A stretch of 64,000 nucleotides of DNA, taken from Montifringilla adamsi. Its lineage: Eukaryota > Chordata > Aves > Passeriformes > Passeridae. The position numbers were made by a program, and so were the translations under genes. This document shows positions 51,101 to 60,560 of the stretch, piece by piece. Each line of letters starts with the position of its first letter. Within the stretch, counting starts at the first letter, position 1. The notes below the pieces were generated by a model that worked only from the letters and a program-made list of their open reading frames with translations, did no database searches and had not been told where the DNA came from. The DNA lies in contig JAGGNK010006559.1 in assembly GCA_017590115.1 (NCBI GenBank), forward strand, positions 6,561,784 to 6,625,783, given 5' to 3'.

Positions 51101-54100
51101 CATGCTAAGTAATCTGAAACAGATTTTTTAATATACAGTACAAGTACATTTTGATCTTAGAGTAAGTGTTTTGATTCAAGTCATTTTGGTGCTTCATGAT
51201 TAGTTCAATGGAAGTGTGATCTAGGAAAGTTTGAAAACATGTAATAGCTACCTGAAGAAATTATGATTTTGGCATTCTTCAGCACCTTTTATAGCAAATA
51301 TTTTTTCTTAGATGAGCTTCTCATAATTTTGAAGTTCTACACTGCTGAGCTAATTAAGAAATTTTTAATTAAAGAGTACTTCAGAGATGATAATAATCCA
51401 AATATTGCCTGGGGATTGGGTTAGAATAGATTATTACTGGGAAGTGTTGTTGAATTTTGTGGAAGATAAAGTTACACGTGTGCTGCATCATTAAATAGAA
51501 CACTTAAAACACCTTCAAAGCATTAAATATTAACAGTGAAGATGTTAGATAGTCAGTGCACGTTAACTTTTGCTTCATAACTACAGCTTGCTGTAATACA
51601 CCATCTCTGACCAAACTGTAAATTTTTTTTCTCTGCAGAGCTTATGAACAAGCTGGCATGATGCTAAAGGTATTCTCATTTACTAGTTTTTATTTCTAAT
51701 TTCTGTTTTATAATGACGAATATTGTGCACTGTACTATTTTACAAGTACTTGTAAGCAAATTGCATATTCAAGTGAAAATTTTTTGTTGACTCATAGTCC
51801 CCACCTCTGACTTCAGAAGATTAGGAAAGCAGCATTTGTATTTGGGGGGAAAAATAGTTTTCCTTTTGTAGAAGGAAAGAATAGTTCCTCATGTCAGAGG
51901 GTAACATAAGAGTGGTGCTGCTTTTACTCTAAACTACCACAAATTCATGACTTACAGAAAAGTTCAGTACTTAAACCTGAATTTTAGGGAGTTGGTGGTC
52001 AACTTTCACTAGCCCTAAAAGTTTGTAAATAAAAACTAGAGTCTTAATAAATAAGTTATTGCAATTTGCTTTGATTTGTGTCTTTGCACATCAATTCCTT
52101 TCCTGACAACAGTATTCCTGTGGCTGTTGCCTTGTAGGAGATGCAGAGGCTCCCTGAAGCAGTTCAGCTGATCGAGAAAGCCAGTATGATGTACCTGGAG
52201 AACGGGACACCAGACACAGCAGCCATTGCACTGGAACGGGCTGGAAAGTGAGTCTGACTTATTGGTGGCTAGAATCTATGCAGGGCATGGGTATGTCTGT
52301 GGTTTTCTTTTATGTCTTGTTGATGCTTTCAGGTAAAAAATATTTTCCTTTCATCTGAAGAGAAAGTATTAATGTTTATTACAGGTTAATAGAAAATGTG
52401 AGTCCAGAGAAGGCCGTGCAGCTCTATCAGCAAGCAGCATCGGTGTTTGAAGTAAGTATGGGATTTTTGTCCATGTTTTTAGCTTGTTGGGGTTTTCTTC
52501 TTTTAGCTGTAAAAAAGAAGCTTAAGATGAGGTTTTAAATCATGTTTCCTTTATTTTACATCAGTGGCTGAGTAATGAAGCTAAAGGCTTCTCATGCTGT
52601 AGAGAAAGAGATGACAAAAGTTAGGAGTCAGTTTACTTTGCCTTTTTCTCAGTTTAGGACTTGACAGAATCTGAATTTTGTTGTTCAAGTATTCTGGCTC
52701 TTGTTGGGCAGAACAGAGGGTAGAGAACATATCTGCTCTTGAGTACTGGAACCCATAATAATTTGAAAACCCTGAAGGCACAGAAGAAAATATTTTGCTT
52801 GGTGTTCCACCCATTACATGAGACAGTGATTTGCCTTTTTAAAAGTGGCTTTGATGTACTTTTCTATTGTCAGTTATCACGTGGTTTTCAGATTAGTAAA
52901 TTTGCATTGACATTCCTCTGCTGAGCAGATCCATACAGGAGCTGGCTGTGGAACTCGGGAGCACCAATACACTTCATGTTTCCCTTGAGTGTGTGAGCTG
53001 CTAATCTAACAGCTAACAGTTGTTCTAAGTTACAGGACACTTAGATTAGGGTCTAGTGGTCTTAATTCTATGCAAATGAAATAAGAATGTCTGAATTGTT
53101 ATTTTTTTTTTTCTGCTAGAATGAAGAACGTTTACGGCAGGCATTAGAAATGCTGGGGAAGGCATCAAGACTTCTGGTCAGAGGACGCAGGTATAGCTTT
53201 ATCCCTTTTTGTTCTTCTAATGTAATTCAATCTTAAAATGTTATTTTGATTGTGGTTTCTTTTTGTCTTGGTGTTGTTTGGTTTCTTTATGTGCTGTTAG
53301 TTCTTACTTGAGACTCGCTTCAAACTAAGGTCCAGTTTCTGTGGGATGTACCATGTTCATCCAGGAACCATCTGATTTTCTGTTCTGGGATGGGACATTG
53401 TGAGCTGAAAGACTTTTGCTCAGTGAAAACACCAGTTTTCATTAATTCTTAAACTACTTGAGGATTTTTTGTTTTGTTTTTTTTTCCCAACATTAATATG
53501 TAGAAAGTACTTGAAAATCTTCTATAGCTGTGGGCTATAAAACAGAGGAATTAGGACTGACCTGAAGAATGAAATCTGCAGCAGTCTGATTCTGGACTTC
53601 TTAAATAAGAGTGAATCTTGGAGTCTCAGTGAGACAAGTTTAATTGTAAATTACTTACACCAAACTTAACCTTCAGTTCATCTTAGACTTGCTTCACTGA
53701 AACATTTAGCTCTTTTAAGAACTATATTGCTAGTTCGTGGATATCAGACTTACTGATTATTAATAGTATTAATATTACTTACTGTAACCTCAGGACACAA
53801 AGAAATATGTTAGTGTATATAACAAAGCATTTGTCTTGTACAGTGTTACAAAAACCAAGGTTTCTCTGAATAAATACCAGAGATGTTCTTAGAACGTAGA
53901 CAAAAGGAATTACTGACTATATATTTACCTTATCTGCTGCTGATTTTTAGTTGCGATGCTGTTTATTTGAGTAGACTTGCCACTGTATTAGTTAAACACT
54001 TTGTAATTGGCCTTGGGTTCATTGTGTTGTATTCCTGGCACTGTTACTCCTGTTTTTTTGGTTTTTAGATTAGATGAGGCTGCACTGTCTCTTCAAAAGG

Positions 54101-56547
54101 AAAAAAGTATTTATAAGGAAATTGAAAACTACCCCACTTGCTATAAGGTAAACTAATAGACACCTTCTGATAATACATTTCAGTTTTCTTATTTTTGTTG
54201 TTACTGACATCTGACAGATGATGGGCACCTCTTGATTCAGTGATAAGTTTCTTGCTGAATGATGAGAAGGTGTGGTAGTGGTGTTTCCCCAAACTTCAGC
54301 TGTGCTTTTTTAAGTTTTAAGATAAGATGCTATTATCTACAGGAGCTGTCAAAAGTAAACAGCACATAAAAAATAAAGATGTTATCAAAAAAACAAACTA
54401 CAAAAACTGTTACTTGGGACGGCAATCCATTAAAATGTTACAGGAGATAACCTATTTCATACCAGCTGAGAAGATGGCTTTCTACTTTTTCTCTAGATTG
54501 CTCTGACTCACTTGTGTCAGTATCTTAGGATGATTGTGGATTGTAATGACCTTTCTTGTACTAGATATTAACAGTCTACTATTTTTGTCATATTTTTTGT
54601 TAATTTCTAAAGAATCATAATTCTTACTTTTTTTTGTTTAGAAAACTATTGCTCAAGTCTTAGTTCATCTTCATAGAAATGACTACGTTGCTGCAGAAAG
54701 ATGTGTGAGGGAAAGCTACAGGTAAGTCTACTTTGTGTCCTATGATTTTAAACTGAATGTTTCACTTGTGTAGATGTATCTTGCTTGACATTTTCCTTTC
54801 ATAAATTTTTAACCTGCATTTCTGTTGACTTACAGTGCAATAATAATGTTCCCTTGTGTATGGCTATCAGGAATCTTTTTTACACATAACAAATTTAGCT
54901 GTAGTTCTTAATTTCAACTTTCATTGGAACTTCAGTAGCAAAATCTCAAAACAACATATTTTTACTTAAACTGTCTTTTTAGTGAACTGAACATATGTAT
55001 AAGTTAAATTGTAATACTTTACCTTTAGAAATAATCTTTCAAGGTCAGTCTTTAAACATCTTGCTTGTGTTTTCCAAATCTCTAGTTTTATGTACAGAAA
55101 CTCATGACAGAATTTTTCTGTATGTGAAGTGGAGAAAGAGTTTATTGACTAATCAGGAAAAAAAATTAAAAATCAAATATTCTTGTTTCATCTTGATTAT
55201 GATTGTGGTCTTATTTGCATCGTGCAAACTAATATTACTTTATGTTTAATTTTTATGGATATGATTCATGTACCTGAAGAAATAAACTCTTAATTTCCTT
55301 CAGTATACCAGGATTTAATGGAAGTGAAGACTGTGCAGCACTGGAGCAACTTTTAGAAGGGTATGATCAGCAAGATCAGGATCAAGTTTCTGAAGTCTGT
55401 AATTCTCCACTCTTCAAATACATGGATAATGATGTAAGTAGACAGATCCTGTGACTGGGGGCTTTTTTGCTTTTTTCACATTAAGAGGATGGGGATTTTT
55501 TCCTAGTAGAGAAAAATAAGAGCACAGTCTTTGTATTTATTGTGACTTCCTGTCATGCTTCCCTTTGGCTGTGAGCTTCCTGCATTCTTTTACTTTGCCT
55601 CCCAGTGATGGTGCTGCCTGCCTTTCAGATGGTGCAAAGGGTTAGTTGAAAGAACAGCTTGTTAAGGATTTGGTTAATTTTTTTTAATGAGTTGACCAAA
55701 ATTCAGTCCTCTTGTGCTTGCTTCCCTAAGGGCAAGAACAGTTTGCTGCTTCTGCTTTTTCTCAGAAATACCATGCAGCAGATAAATGTGCATAAACATG
55801 AACAGAGCAGGATGCCTGCAGGATGGCATCATTGAATTTGTTTTTTCCATTGCTTATTCTTGAATAAGGTACTCATTCCTGATAGACTTAGAATTTGGAG
55901 CAAATAGTTGTGTCTCTTTCCCCACCATTTTTTATTTAATTGAATTTGTAAATTGTAGGAAGTGTAAGATAAGAAAGTGTGAAGTAATGGAAACATCCAT
56001 CCCTGCCAAACCTTATAGCAGTATTGGCTAATTTCACTTCATTGAATACTAAAAATTAAGTTACTAGTCTTGCTGAACAACACTTGTAAAACTGTTTGCA
56101 TGATCTAATACTAGATAATGTGTGAAAAGCTACATACTGGAATTACTTCTTTTCCACATAAAGCTTGAACCAGAGGAGCTATGTGGCCAATTTATTTGAT
56201 AATTAGCAGCATCAATACAGATGTCATATCCCGTTCTCAGAGTATTTGAGAGAGAGAAAAATGGACCAATGTTATGTTTATTCCAAGCTGAGAACATCAT
56301 CCCTCTATTTTTGTACTGAATGTTTCCTGCTTGCTTATTGTGAGCATCAGCCAATTCTATGATAGTACAGAAATTAAACTTGCTTTGTTATTGTCAGTAT
56401 GCCAAGCTTGGTCTTACCTTGGTGGTCCCAGGAGGTGGAATGAAGAAGAAATCACCAAATGCTGCCCAAGACAAAGCCAGAGGACCAGCTGCAGTGGGCT
56501 CCCATGCTGATGAGGAAGAGGATGAATATTCTGGTGGACTATGCTAG
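48129..56547 (+). CDS. NAPG: NAPG, gamma-SNAP (NSF attachment protein gamma), complete 12-exon coding region
   Basis: Gamma-SNAP is a cytosolic, peripherally membrane-associated adaptor. It binds assembled SNARE bundles and recruits the hexameric ATPase NSF, which pulls them apart so they can be reused. Joining 48129-48184, 49199-49266, 50398-50482, 51072-51089, 51639-51669, 52138-52247, 52385-52451, 53120-53190, 54069-54147, 54642-54721, 55304-55433 and 56398-56547 gives 945 nt, 314 residues plus stop, with phase kept at every junction. The product starts MAAQKINEALEHIAKAEKY and ends DEEEDEYSGGLC, nearly the same as human gamma-SNAP (312 residues) as I recall it. It is all-helical in this family, made of TPR-like hairpins, with an acidic tail. 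The penultimate Leu313 matches the C-terminal Leu that alpha-SNAP uses to stimulate NSF. The tail (about residues 286-302) is two residues longer than in human and is the most diverged part. The start has G at -3 and +4, and there is no upstream ATG in the CpG island. No break is seen. Confidence 0.97.
48674..48885 (-). mobile_element. CR1 LINE 3' fragment in NAPG intron 1
   Basis: Begins tcacagaattagttaggt and continues with ...aaaagatttctgac... and ...cactgagtcccacatccagg.... This is the characteristic avian CR1 3' region read in reverse, so the element is on the minus strand. It is truncated at its 5' end, as most CR1 copies are, and carries no ORF. The right edge is approximate. It lies about 490 bp into intron 1, just past the CpG island. 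Confidence 0.85.
49199..49266 (+). CDS. NAPG: NAPG exon 2
   Basis: Completes Tyr19 and runs to the first base of Ala42 (LKTGFLKWKPDYDSAATEYG region). The acceptor is tgttttag and the donor is g|gtatgt. Intron 1 is 1,014 nt and carries a CR1 insertion. Confidence 0.95.
50398..50482 (+). CDS. NAPG: NAPG exon 3
   Basis: Residues 42-69 plus two bases of Ala70 (VAFKNAKQFDQAREACLREA, then EAHENNK). The acceptor is tttgcag. The donor gc|gtatctttt is poor for a U2 intron but close to the U12-type donor consensus (see findings). Confidence 0.95.
51072..51089 (+). CDS. NAPG: NAPG exon 4, 18-nt microexon
   Basis: Eighteen bases complete Ala70, encode Leu-Phe-His-Ala-Ala and give two bases of Lys76. 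The donor is aa|gtaagt and the acceptor is tctag. The residues exactly fill the gap between exons 3 and 5 relative to human gamma-SNAP (ALFHAAKAYEQ). Leaving the exon out would remove six residues without shifting the frame. Confidence 0.92.
51639..51669 (+). CDS. NAPG: NAPG exon 5
   Basis: Completes Lys76 and encodes AYEQAGMMLK to residue 86. The acceptor is ctctgcag and the donor is aag|gtattc. At 31 nt this is a second very short exon in a row. Confidence 0.94.
52138..52247 (+). CDS. NAPG: NAPG exon 6
   Basis: Residues 87-122 plus two bases of the next Lys (EMQRLPEAVQLIEKASMMYL, then ENGTPDTAAIALERAG). The acceptor is cttgtag and the donor is aa|gtgagt. Confidence 0.96.
52385..52451 (+). 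CDS. NAPG: NAPG exon 7
   Basis: Residues 123-145 (LIENVSPEKAVQLYQQAASV, then FE). The acceptor is attacag and the donor is gaa|gtaagt. Intron 6, at 137 nt, is the shortest in the gene. Confidence 0.96.
53120..53190 (+). CDS. NAPG: NAPG exon 8
   Basis: Residues 146-168 plus two bases of Arg169 (NEERLRQALEMLGKASRLLV, then RGR). The acceptor is ttctgctag after a T-run and the donor is ag|gtatag. Confidence 0.95.
54069..54147 (+). CDS. NAPG: NAPG exon 9
   Basis: Residues 169-195 (LDEAALSLQKEKSIYKEIEN, then YPTCYK). The acceptor is gtttttag and the donor is aag|gtaaac. Leu replaces the Phe of human RRFDEAA. Confidence 0.95.
54642..54721 (+). CDS. NAPG: NAPG exon 10
   Basis: Residues 196-221 plus two bases of Ser222 (KTIAQVLVHLHRNDYVAAER, then CVRESY). 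The acceptor is tttgtttag and the donor is ag|gtaagt. Confidence 0.96.
55304..55433 (+). CDS. NAPG: NAPG exon 11
   Basis: Residues 222-265 (IPGFNGSEDCAALEQLLEGY, then DQQDQDQVSEVCNSPLFKYM, then DND). The acceptor is ttccttcag and the donor is gat|gtaagt. Confidence 0.96.
56398..56547 (+). CDS. NAPG: NAPG exon 12, coding part with stop
   Basis: Residues 266-314 and TAG. YAKLGLTLVVPGGGMKKKSP is conserved. It is followed by a diverged Ala/Gly-rich linker and the conserved acidic end (DEEEDEYSGGLC). The acceptor is attgtcag. Confidence 0.96.
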   Translation, partial: YAKLGLTLVVPGGGMKKKSPNAAQDKARGPAAVGSHADEEEDEYSGGLC

Positions 56548-57212
56548 CTACAGACTAGGTTGTCATATCTGACTGACTTGTGATGCTGAGCATATCCAAA
56601 GGTACCAGATTTACCAGAGCTTCATTGCAATTGTGATATGGGAATCCTAATATTAACTTGGCAGCTTCTGGGTGCAGTGCAGGAGAAAAAGCATGATTGT
56701 ACCCATCATCTTGAAACATCTTTGGATTTCATCTCTTACCTGGCAGGAGCTTCCTTAGGGCCCTGCCTTCAGCTGACGGGAAAAAAATTGAGGAGAGTTT
56801 TACTAAAAGCACAGTTTAAAAGAAACCAAAACTTCAGAAGCACTGGAGGGGGAGTAGTACAAAATTTTAAATGCTGTATTTCAACAGCTGACACTTTTGG
56901 TCCCAGTAAGGTGTTCGCAGTTGTCTTCAGACTGAAATGTATGGTCATTTATCTGGCTGTTTATCTCCTTTTAAGACCATTTAAAGCAGACTGTGCCAGG
57001 CAGGATTTTTACTTGTGTAAGCACTAGGGGGAGCATCGTTTGTTTTCAACATGTTTTTACTGCACTGGGGAATATTATTTTAATACCTTATTTTTACAGT
57101 ATCCGCATGAGTGTGAAAAACACTAAGTCAACTAGTTTGAAGCTATCTTGCACGCTTAAAAATACACATCTGCCTTTCCTCATAAGAAATTTATTGACCT
57201 GAAGTACTTGGA

Positions 57213-57218
57213 AATAAA
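57213..57218 (+). terminator. NAPG: Possible proximal polyadenylation signal of NAPG
   Basis: AATAAA about 670 nt after the stop, followed by tgtatcc and a T/G-containing stretch (tagtgtttgtaatg). Use of it would give a much shorter 3' UTR without the Pumilio-type octamer or the palindromic repeat. Confidence 0.4.
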
Positions 57219-58242
57219 TGTATCCATAGTGTTTGTAATGTACACCTTAGAAAAGGAAGGAGTGAACAGCCATTCTTAGCAGTGTTTTTGAAGCATACCG
57301 TAACCAAAAAAGAAACTGAAGTTAGCAGGTCATGTGCACTGAATATAAACTTCTGAAGATGAATGTTTAACAAAAACTTAGGTGGAATGTTTCAGTGATA
57401 TGTTTGAGTTCATAAGTGTCCTCGGTATTTATTTGCTAATCAGTATGCTAGTCTACGAAGACATTTGATTCTTTCATATTTTCAAAGCACTGAACAGATA
57501 TCTCCTATAAATGGCATTTTTCAAACTTGCTTAGAATCCAAGGTAACCAAATTTTAATGCATCCCGTTTCTGTTTGGTTTCAAGTTATCATGTGTTTTAC
57601 CAACTTCTTTAGTGTCCTGAATTTGTTTCACTGTTTTATGCTTAAAAGTTGTCGAGTCCAGAAGTTGCACCTGTGGCTTATTTTTAAATCAGGACCTAAG
57701 CAACCTCTGCACTAGGGTGACATCACTTGGAATCCAACAGGGATTTGTATGTGATGCTCAAAGCTCTGTAAACAAGAGACCAAAAGCACAGTTTATAGTG
57801 TTGGGATAGTTTCTGCCATATTAAGGAATTGGATGTCATCAAAAATATCAAGGATATGTGTGACAAAATTATGTCAGGTGTAATTGTGATGAAGATTCAA
57901 ATTTTAGAGGGCTAATGCTCATTTTCCTTGGGGTGAATAGCACTCAGTAACATTGAGGTAGGAGCACAAACTGCAGCATAATTTCCTGCCACATTAGAAG
58001 GTCTCATTATTCAATTTAATGGATGTTCAAAAACCAGTTTTGTGTCTTTGTCTTGTGTAATAATAACCATGAGTTTTAAAGCTATTTAAGATGCACCTGT
58101 AGGTGTTCACTATTGGATGAGTAATTTCCCTTTGTTATTGATGACACATGTAAAAGTTTTGGCTCTATGAAATTTTAGGAAGTGAATTGCTTCTCTCTGA
58201 GAATGCTTGCAGGTATGCATGAAAGCTGGTTTCGAAGACTTC

Positions 58243-58287
58243 CCTAGAATTCTAGAACTCTTCTAGTCCTAGAATTCTAGAACTCTT
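58243..58287. repeat. Tandem 25-bp duplication carrying a 12-bp palindrome
   Basis: cctagaattctagaactctt occurs at 58,243-58,262 and again at 58,268-58,287. Each copy contains the perfect palindrome ctagaattctag. It lies in the inferred NAPG 3' UTR. Confidence 0.9.
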
Positions 58288-59380
58288 TTTGCTGTTGGAG
58301 GAACTCTCTTTAGGTTAACTGGAGTTAAACTTCTGCCTTCTGGATTCAAATCAAGTTGAACATAACACTTACTATGGTGGGTCTTTATCGCAGGTAGAAA
58401 GAAATGCACATGTAGGAACTCAGGGGACACTAAGTGATTTTCTTTAAGCATTTCCAGCTCCTTCTAGTTCTGACATCAGTTTTATTGTGTGAGCCCAAGA
58501 AGTCTGCTTTTTGTGTGTGTGAACAGCGGTGTGTATCTGAAATGATGAGGTGCATAAGAAAACGGAACTGTGTGTGCTTCTGTGGAAGAATTTTCAGATT
58601 TATTTAAACTGTGCTTGTAACACTAACAGGTCCTTAAAAGAAAATTTAAAATTTTTGTTGCATTTTTAAGACATACTTTCCATATGGCAAAAAAAAAAAA
58701 AAATAGATGCGCAAAACTGTCTTCCTCCCTCCTCAAGTTGTTTCTTTGTTCTGTGCCAAGTATGGAAAATCTGGGACAAAAGTGACTGGTACTAGACATG
58801 TTAAGCTGCCATTGAATTGGCATTTCTGATTCTTAGTAGTAGAATCTTAATCTTTAATTGCAATGTTGCTGCAAAGACCAAATCTGCAGAAATGGAAGCA
58901 TCTGAAAATAAGATGGTCTATTTTATATAACTTATTCTCCTATTTTAGACAGCGAAAGTGTGTTAGGAATGTTAACTGCCTTTTAGTAAATGTTTAACTA
59001 TAGAAGAAACTGTCTGTATATTATGTGTTAGTGTTTGTTTCTATCTTTCAAAGCAATTTGCACACTTATGTAAATACCATTTAAGTGATCTAAAATGGAA
59101 AATATAACATTTACAGTAAGAGCGTTTCCAAAACCAGTGTTGACTGTAATAAAAAAAATAAATTGTGCATGGAGGCTGAGCAATGGCCAATGCAATGTTT
59201 ATGTAAAATCAGAAGATTTCTAAATTATCTATAACTTAATAGTCAGATGATCAAGTGCAGTGTGAAACCTGTGCTTTACTTGTTCTTTTCCCAAATCTGT
59301 GGTGTAATAGAGTACAAAATGTGTTTGCAACAGCTCTACAGATGCTGCCTCTTGAGGCTGTGTGTTTCACCAACATGAAG

Positions 59381-59386
59381 AATAAA
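59381..59386 (+). terminator. NAPG: Likely distal polyadenylation signal of NAPG
   Basis: Canonical AATAAA. A T/G-rich stretch (tctgttgttgatc) follows about 35-50 nt downstream, as expected for a cleavage region near 59,400. Other AATAAA hexamers at 59,148 and 59,157 sit in an A-run and have a weaker context. Confidence 0.65.
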
Positions 59387-59796
59387 ACTTGAAATTAATG
59401 CATATGTGGTAGCTTTCTCTGTTGTTGATCAGGTCCTGCTGAGGGCCACCCTTTGAAAATTAATGTTAATTATATTTAATTTGTCACTGGGATAGATTTT
59501 CAAAGTGATGATTTTTTGTCACGAGAATAAAAGATTGGAATCAGTGGAGAGTTGAAATTAATAGGAGTATGAGAAACAACTAGATTTCACACAACTTAAG
59601 GATGAGAATTCTGTAACTTTGGAGACTTCATAATAGTAGAAAAATCACCTTTTCTACTATTTTAAACTGAAACTTGCTGGAATATTTGAAAGTTGAAAAA
59701 TCTGGCACTGAAGTTCTACCAGTGTAGCGGGAATTGTTCCTTAGATACTGCAAATATGCAGCTGTATAAAATTAAAAGAACTAAGCTGCTCTCGGG

Positions 59797-59815
59797 AAAA
59801 AAAAAAAAAAAAAAA
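59797..59815. repeat. Poly-A tract (19 A)
   Basis: Nineteen A about 400 bp beyond the predicted end of NAPG. No processed pseudogene is recognised in front of it. Confidence 0.9.
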
Positions 59816-60029
59816 GCATGTCATCTAGAGTTATAATAAGTAGTGAACTTTTTGGATGCAGGAAATGGAAAAAAGAAGCGACCCCAACCTCTATGACTAG
59901 TAGTGGTAATAAAATTGGAGGAAGTAGATGTAACTTTAGAGAGCAGAAGGGAACCACTTGGGATCTGCGGTTTGAGTCTGAACAGGGCCATGAATCTCTG
60001 AGTTAATGGTCTGTAGAGGCCAGCATGCC

Positions 60030-60560
60030 CAGGAGCTGGGTTCTTCTCTTCCTCTGCCTGCTGGGGAGGATGTGCACGAGTGCTGTCTTTGACCGCCTTC
60101 CGCAGGGCTGGCGGATCTTTGTTTCAGACCCGCTGCCGTTGCCCTTCTGCCGTGATTTCCAGCGTGGCTGTCAGCCTGGAACAGGAGCGGAGAGGCAGCT
60201 GCAAGGCTGCACGTACGTTTCCAGAACATGTGGCTGTTGTGATTCATCTGCTGAGTCCAGTGGGAATAGGGGTGAGGAGTGTGGCTGGACTCCGCAGTGC
60301 ACACTGCGAGCATCTTCAGTGGTGTGCAACCAGTGTGGACTGCGCCACAGAAATGTTCCAGTCCTGGAGTGATAGAAGCGGGTCCCAGCATGTGCACAGT
60401 GAAAATGGGTTAACAGTAGTTGTCTTGCTTGTTTACGATTTGTATTTGCGTGCCTTTATTTTGCGTTGTTTCTGAGCTCTGCGTAACGCGCCGTGTATGT
60501 GTTATCTATCCCAAGAGCGCTATTCCCTCTTAGCGCTAGATGGTGCCGCTGAGCTGGCAC
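60030..60560. other. CpG-enriched patch of unknown role
   Basis: CpG is visibly more frequent here than in the rest of the 59-64 kb region (for example gaccgccttccgcag, gcgtaacgcgccgtg, agcgctattccctcttagcg). Overlapping frames of 115, 131 and 153 codons exist on both strands, but I recognise no protein. It could be an unannotated promoter, a regulatory element or an unrecognised repeat. Confidence 0.4.
60531..60547 (+). promoter_or_regulatory. CTCF-like motif
   Basis: tagcgctagatggtgcc resembles the CTCF core (C-TAGATGGCGCC type), with a mismatch at the conserved GGC. It lies at the edge of the CpG-enriched patch about 1.1 kb past NAPG. Motif match only. Confidence 0.3.

Larger units (their letters stand above)
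56548..59405 (+). other. NAPG: NAPG 3' UTR (inferred extent)
   Basis: About 2.85 kb from the stop codon to just past the best distal poly(A) signal. It is AT-rich, with ATTTA-type stretches (for example near 57,427) and one Pumilio-type octamer tgtaaata at 59,069-59,076. A 25-bp tandem duplication with a palindrome lies at 58,243-58,287. No coding exon is recognised in it. The extent rests on poly(A) signals, not on transcript data. Confidence 0.65.

Noticed and set aside
56638..57027. 129-codon open frame downstream of the NAPG stop
   Set aside because: It lies in the inferred 3' UTR, has no recognisable similarity, and is better explained as chance.
59936..60397. 153-codon minus and 115/131-codon plus frames in the CpG-enriched patch
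   Set aside because: No domain or family is recognised and frames on both strands compete. Retained only as a non-coding observation.
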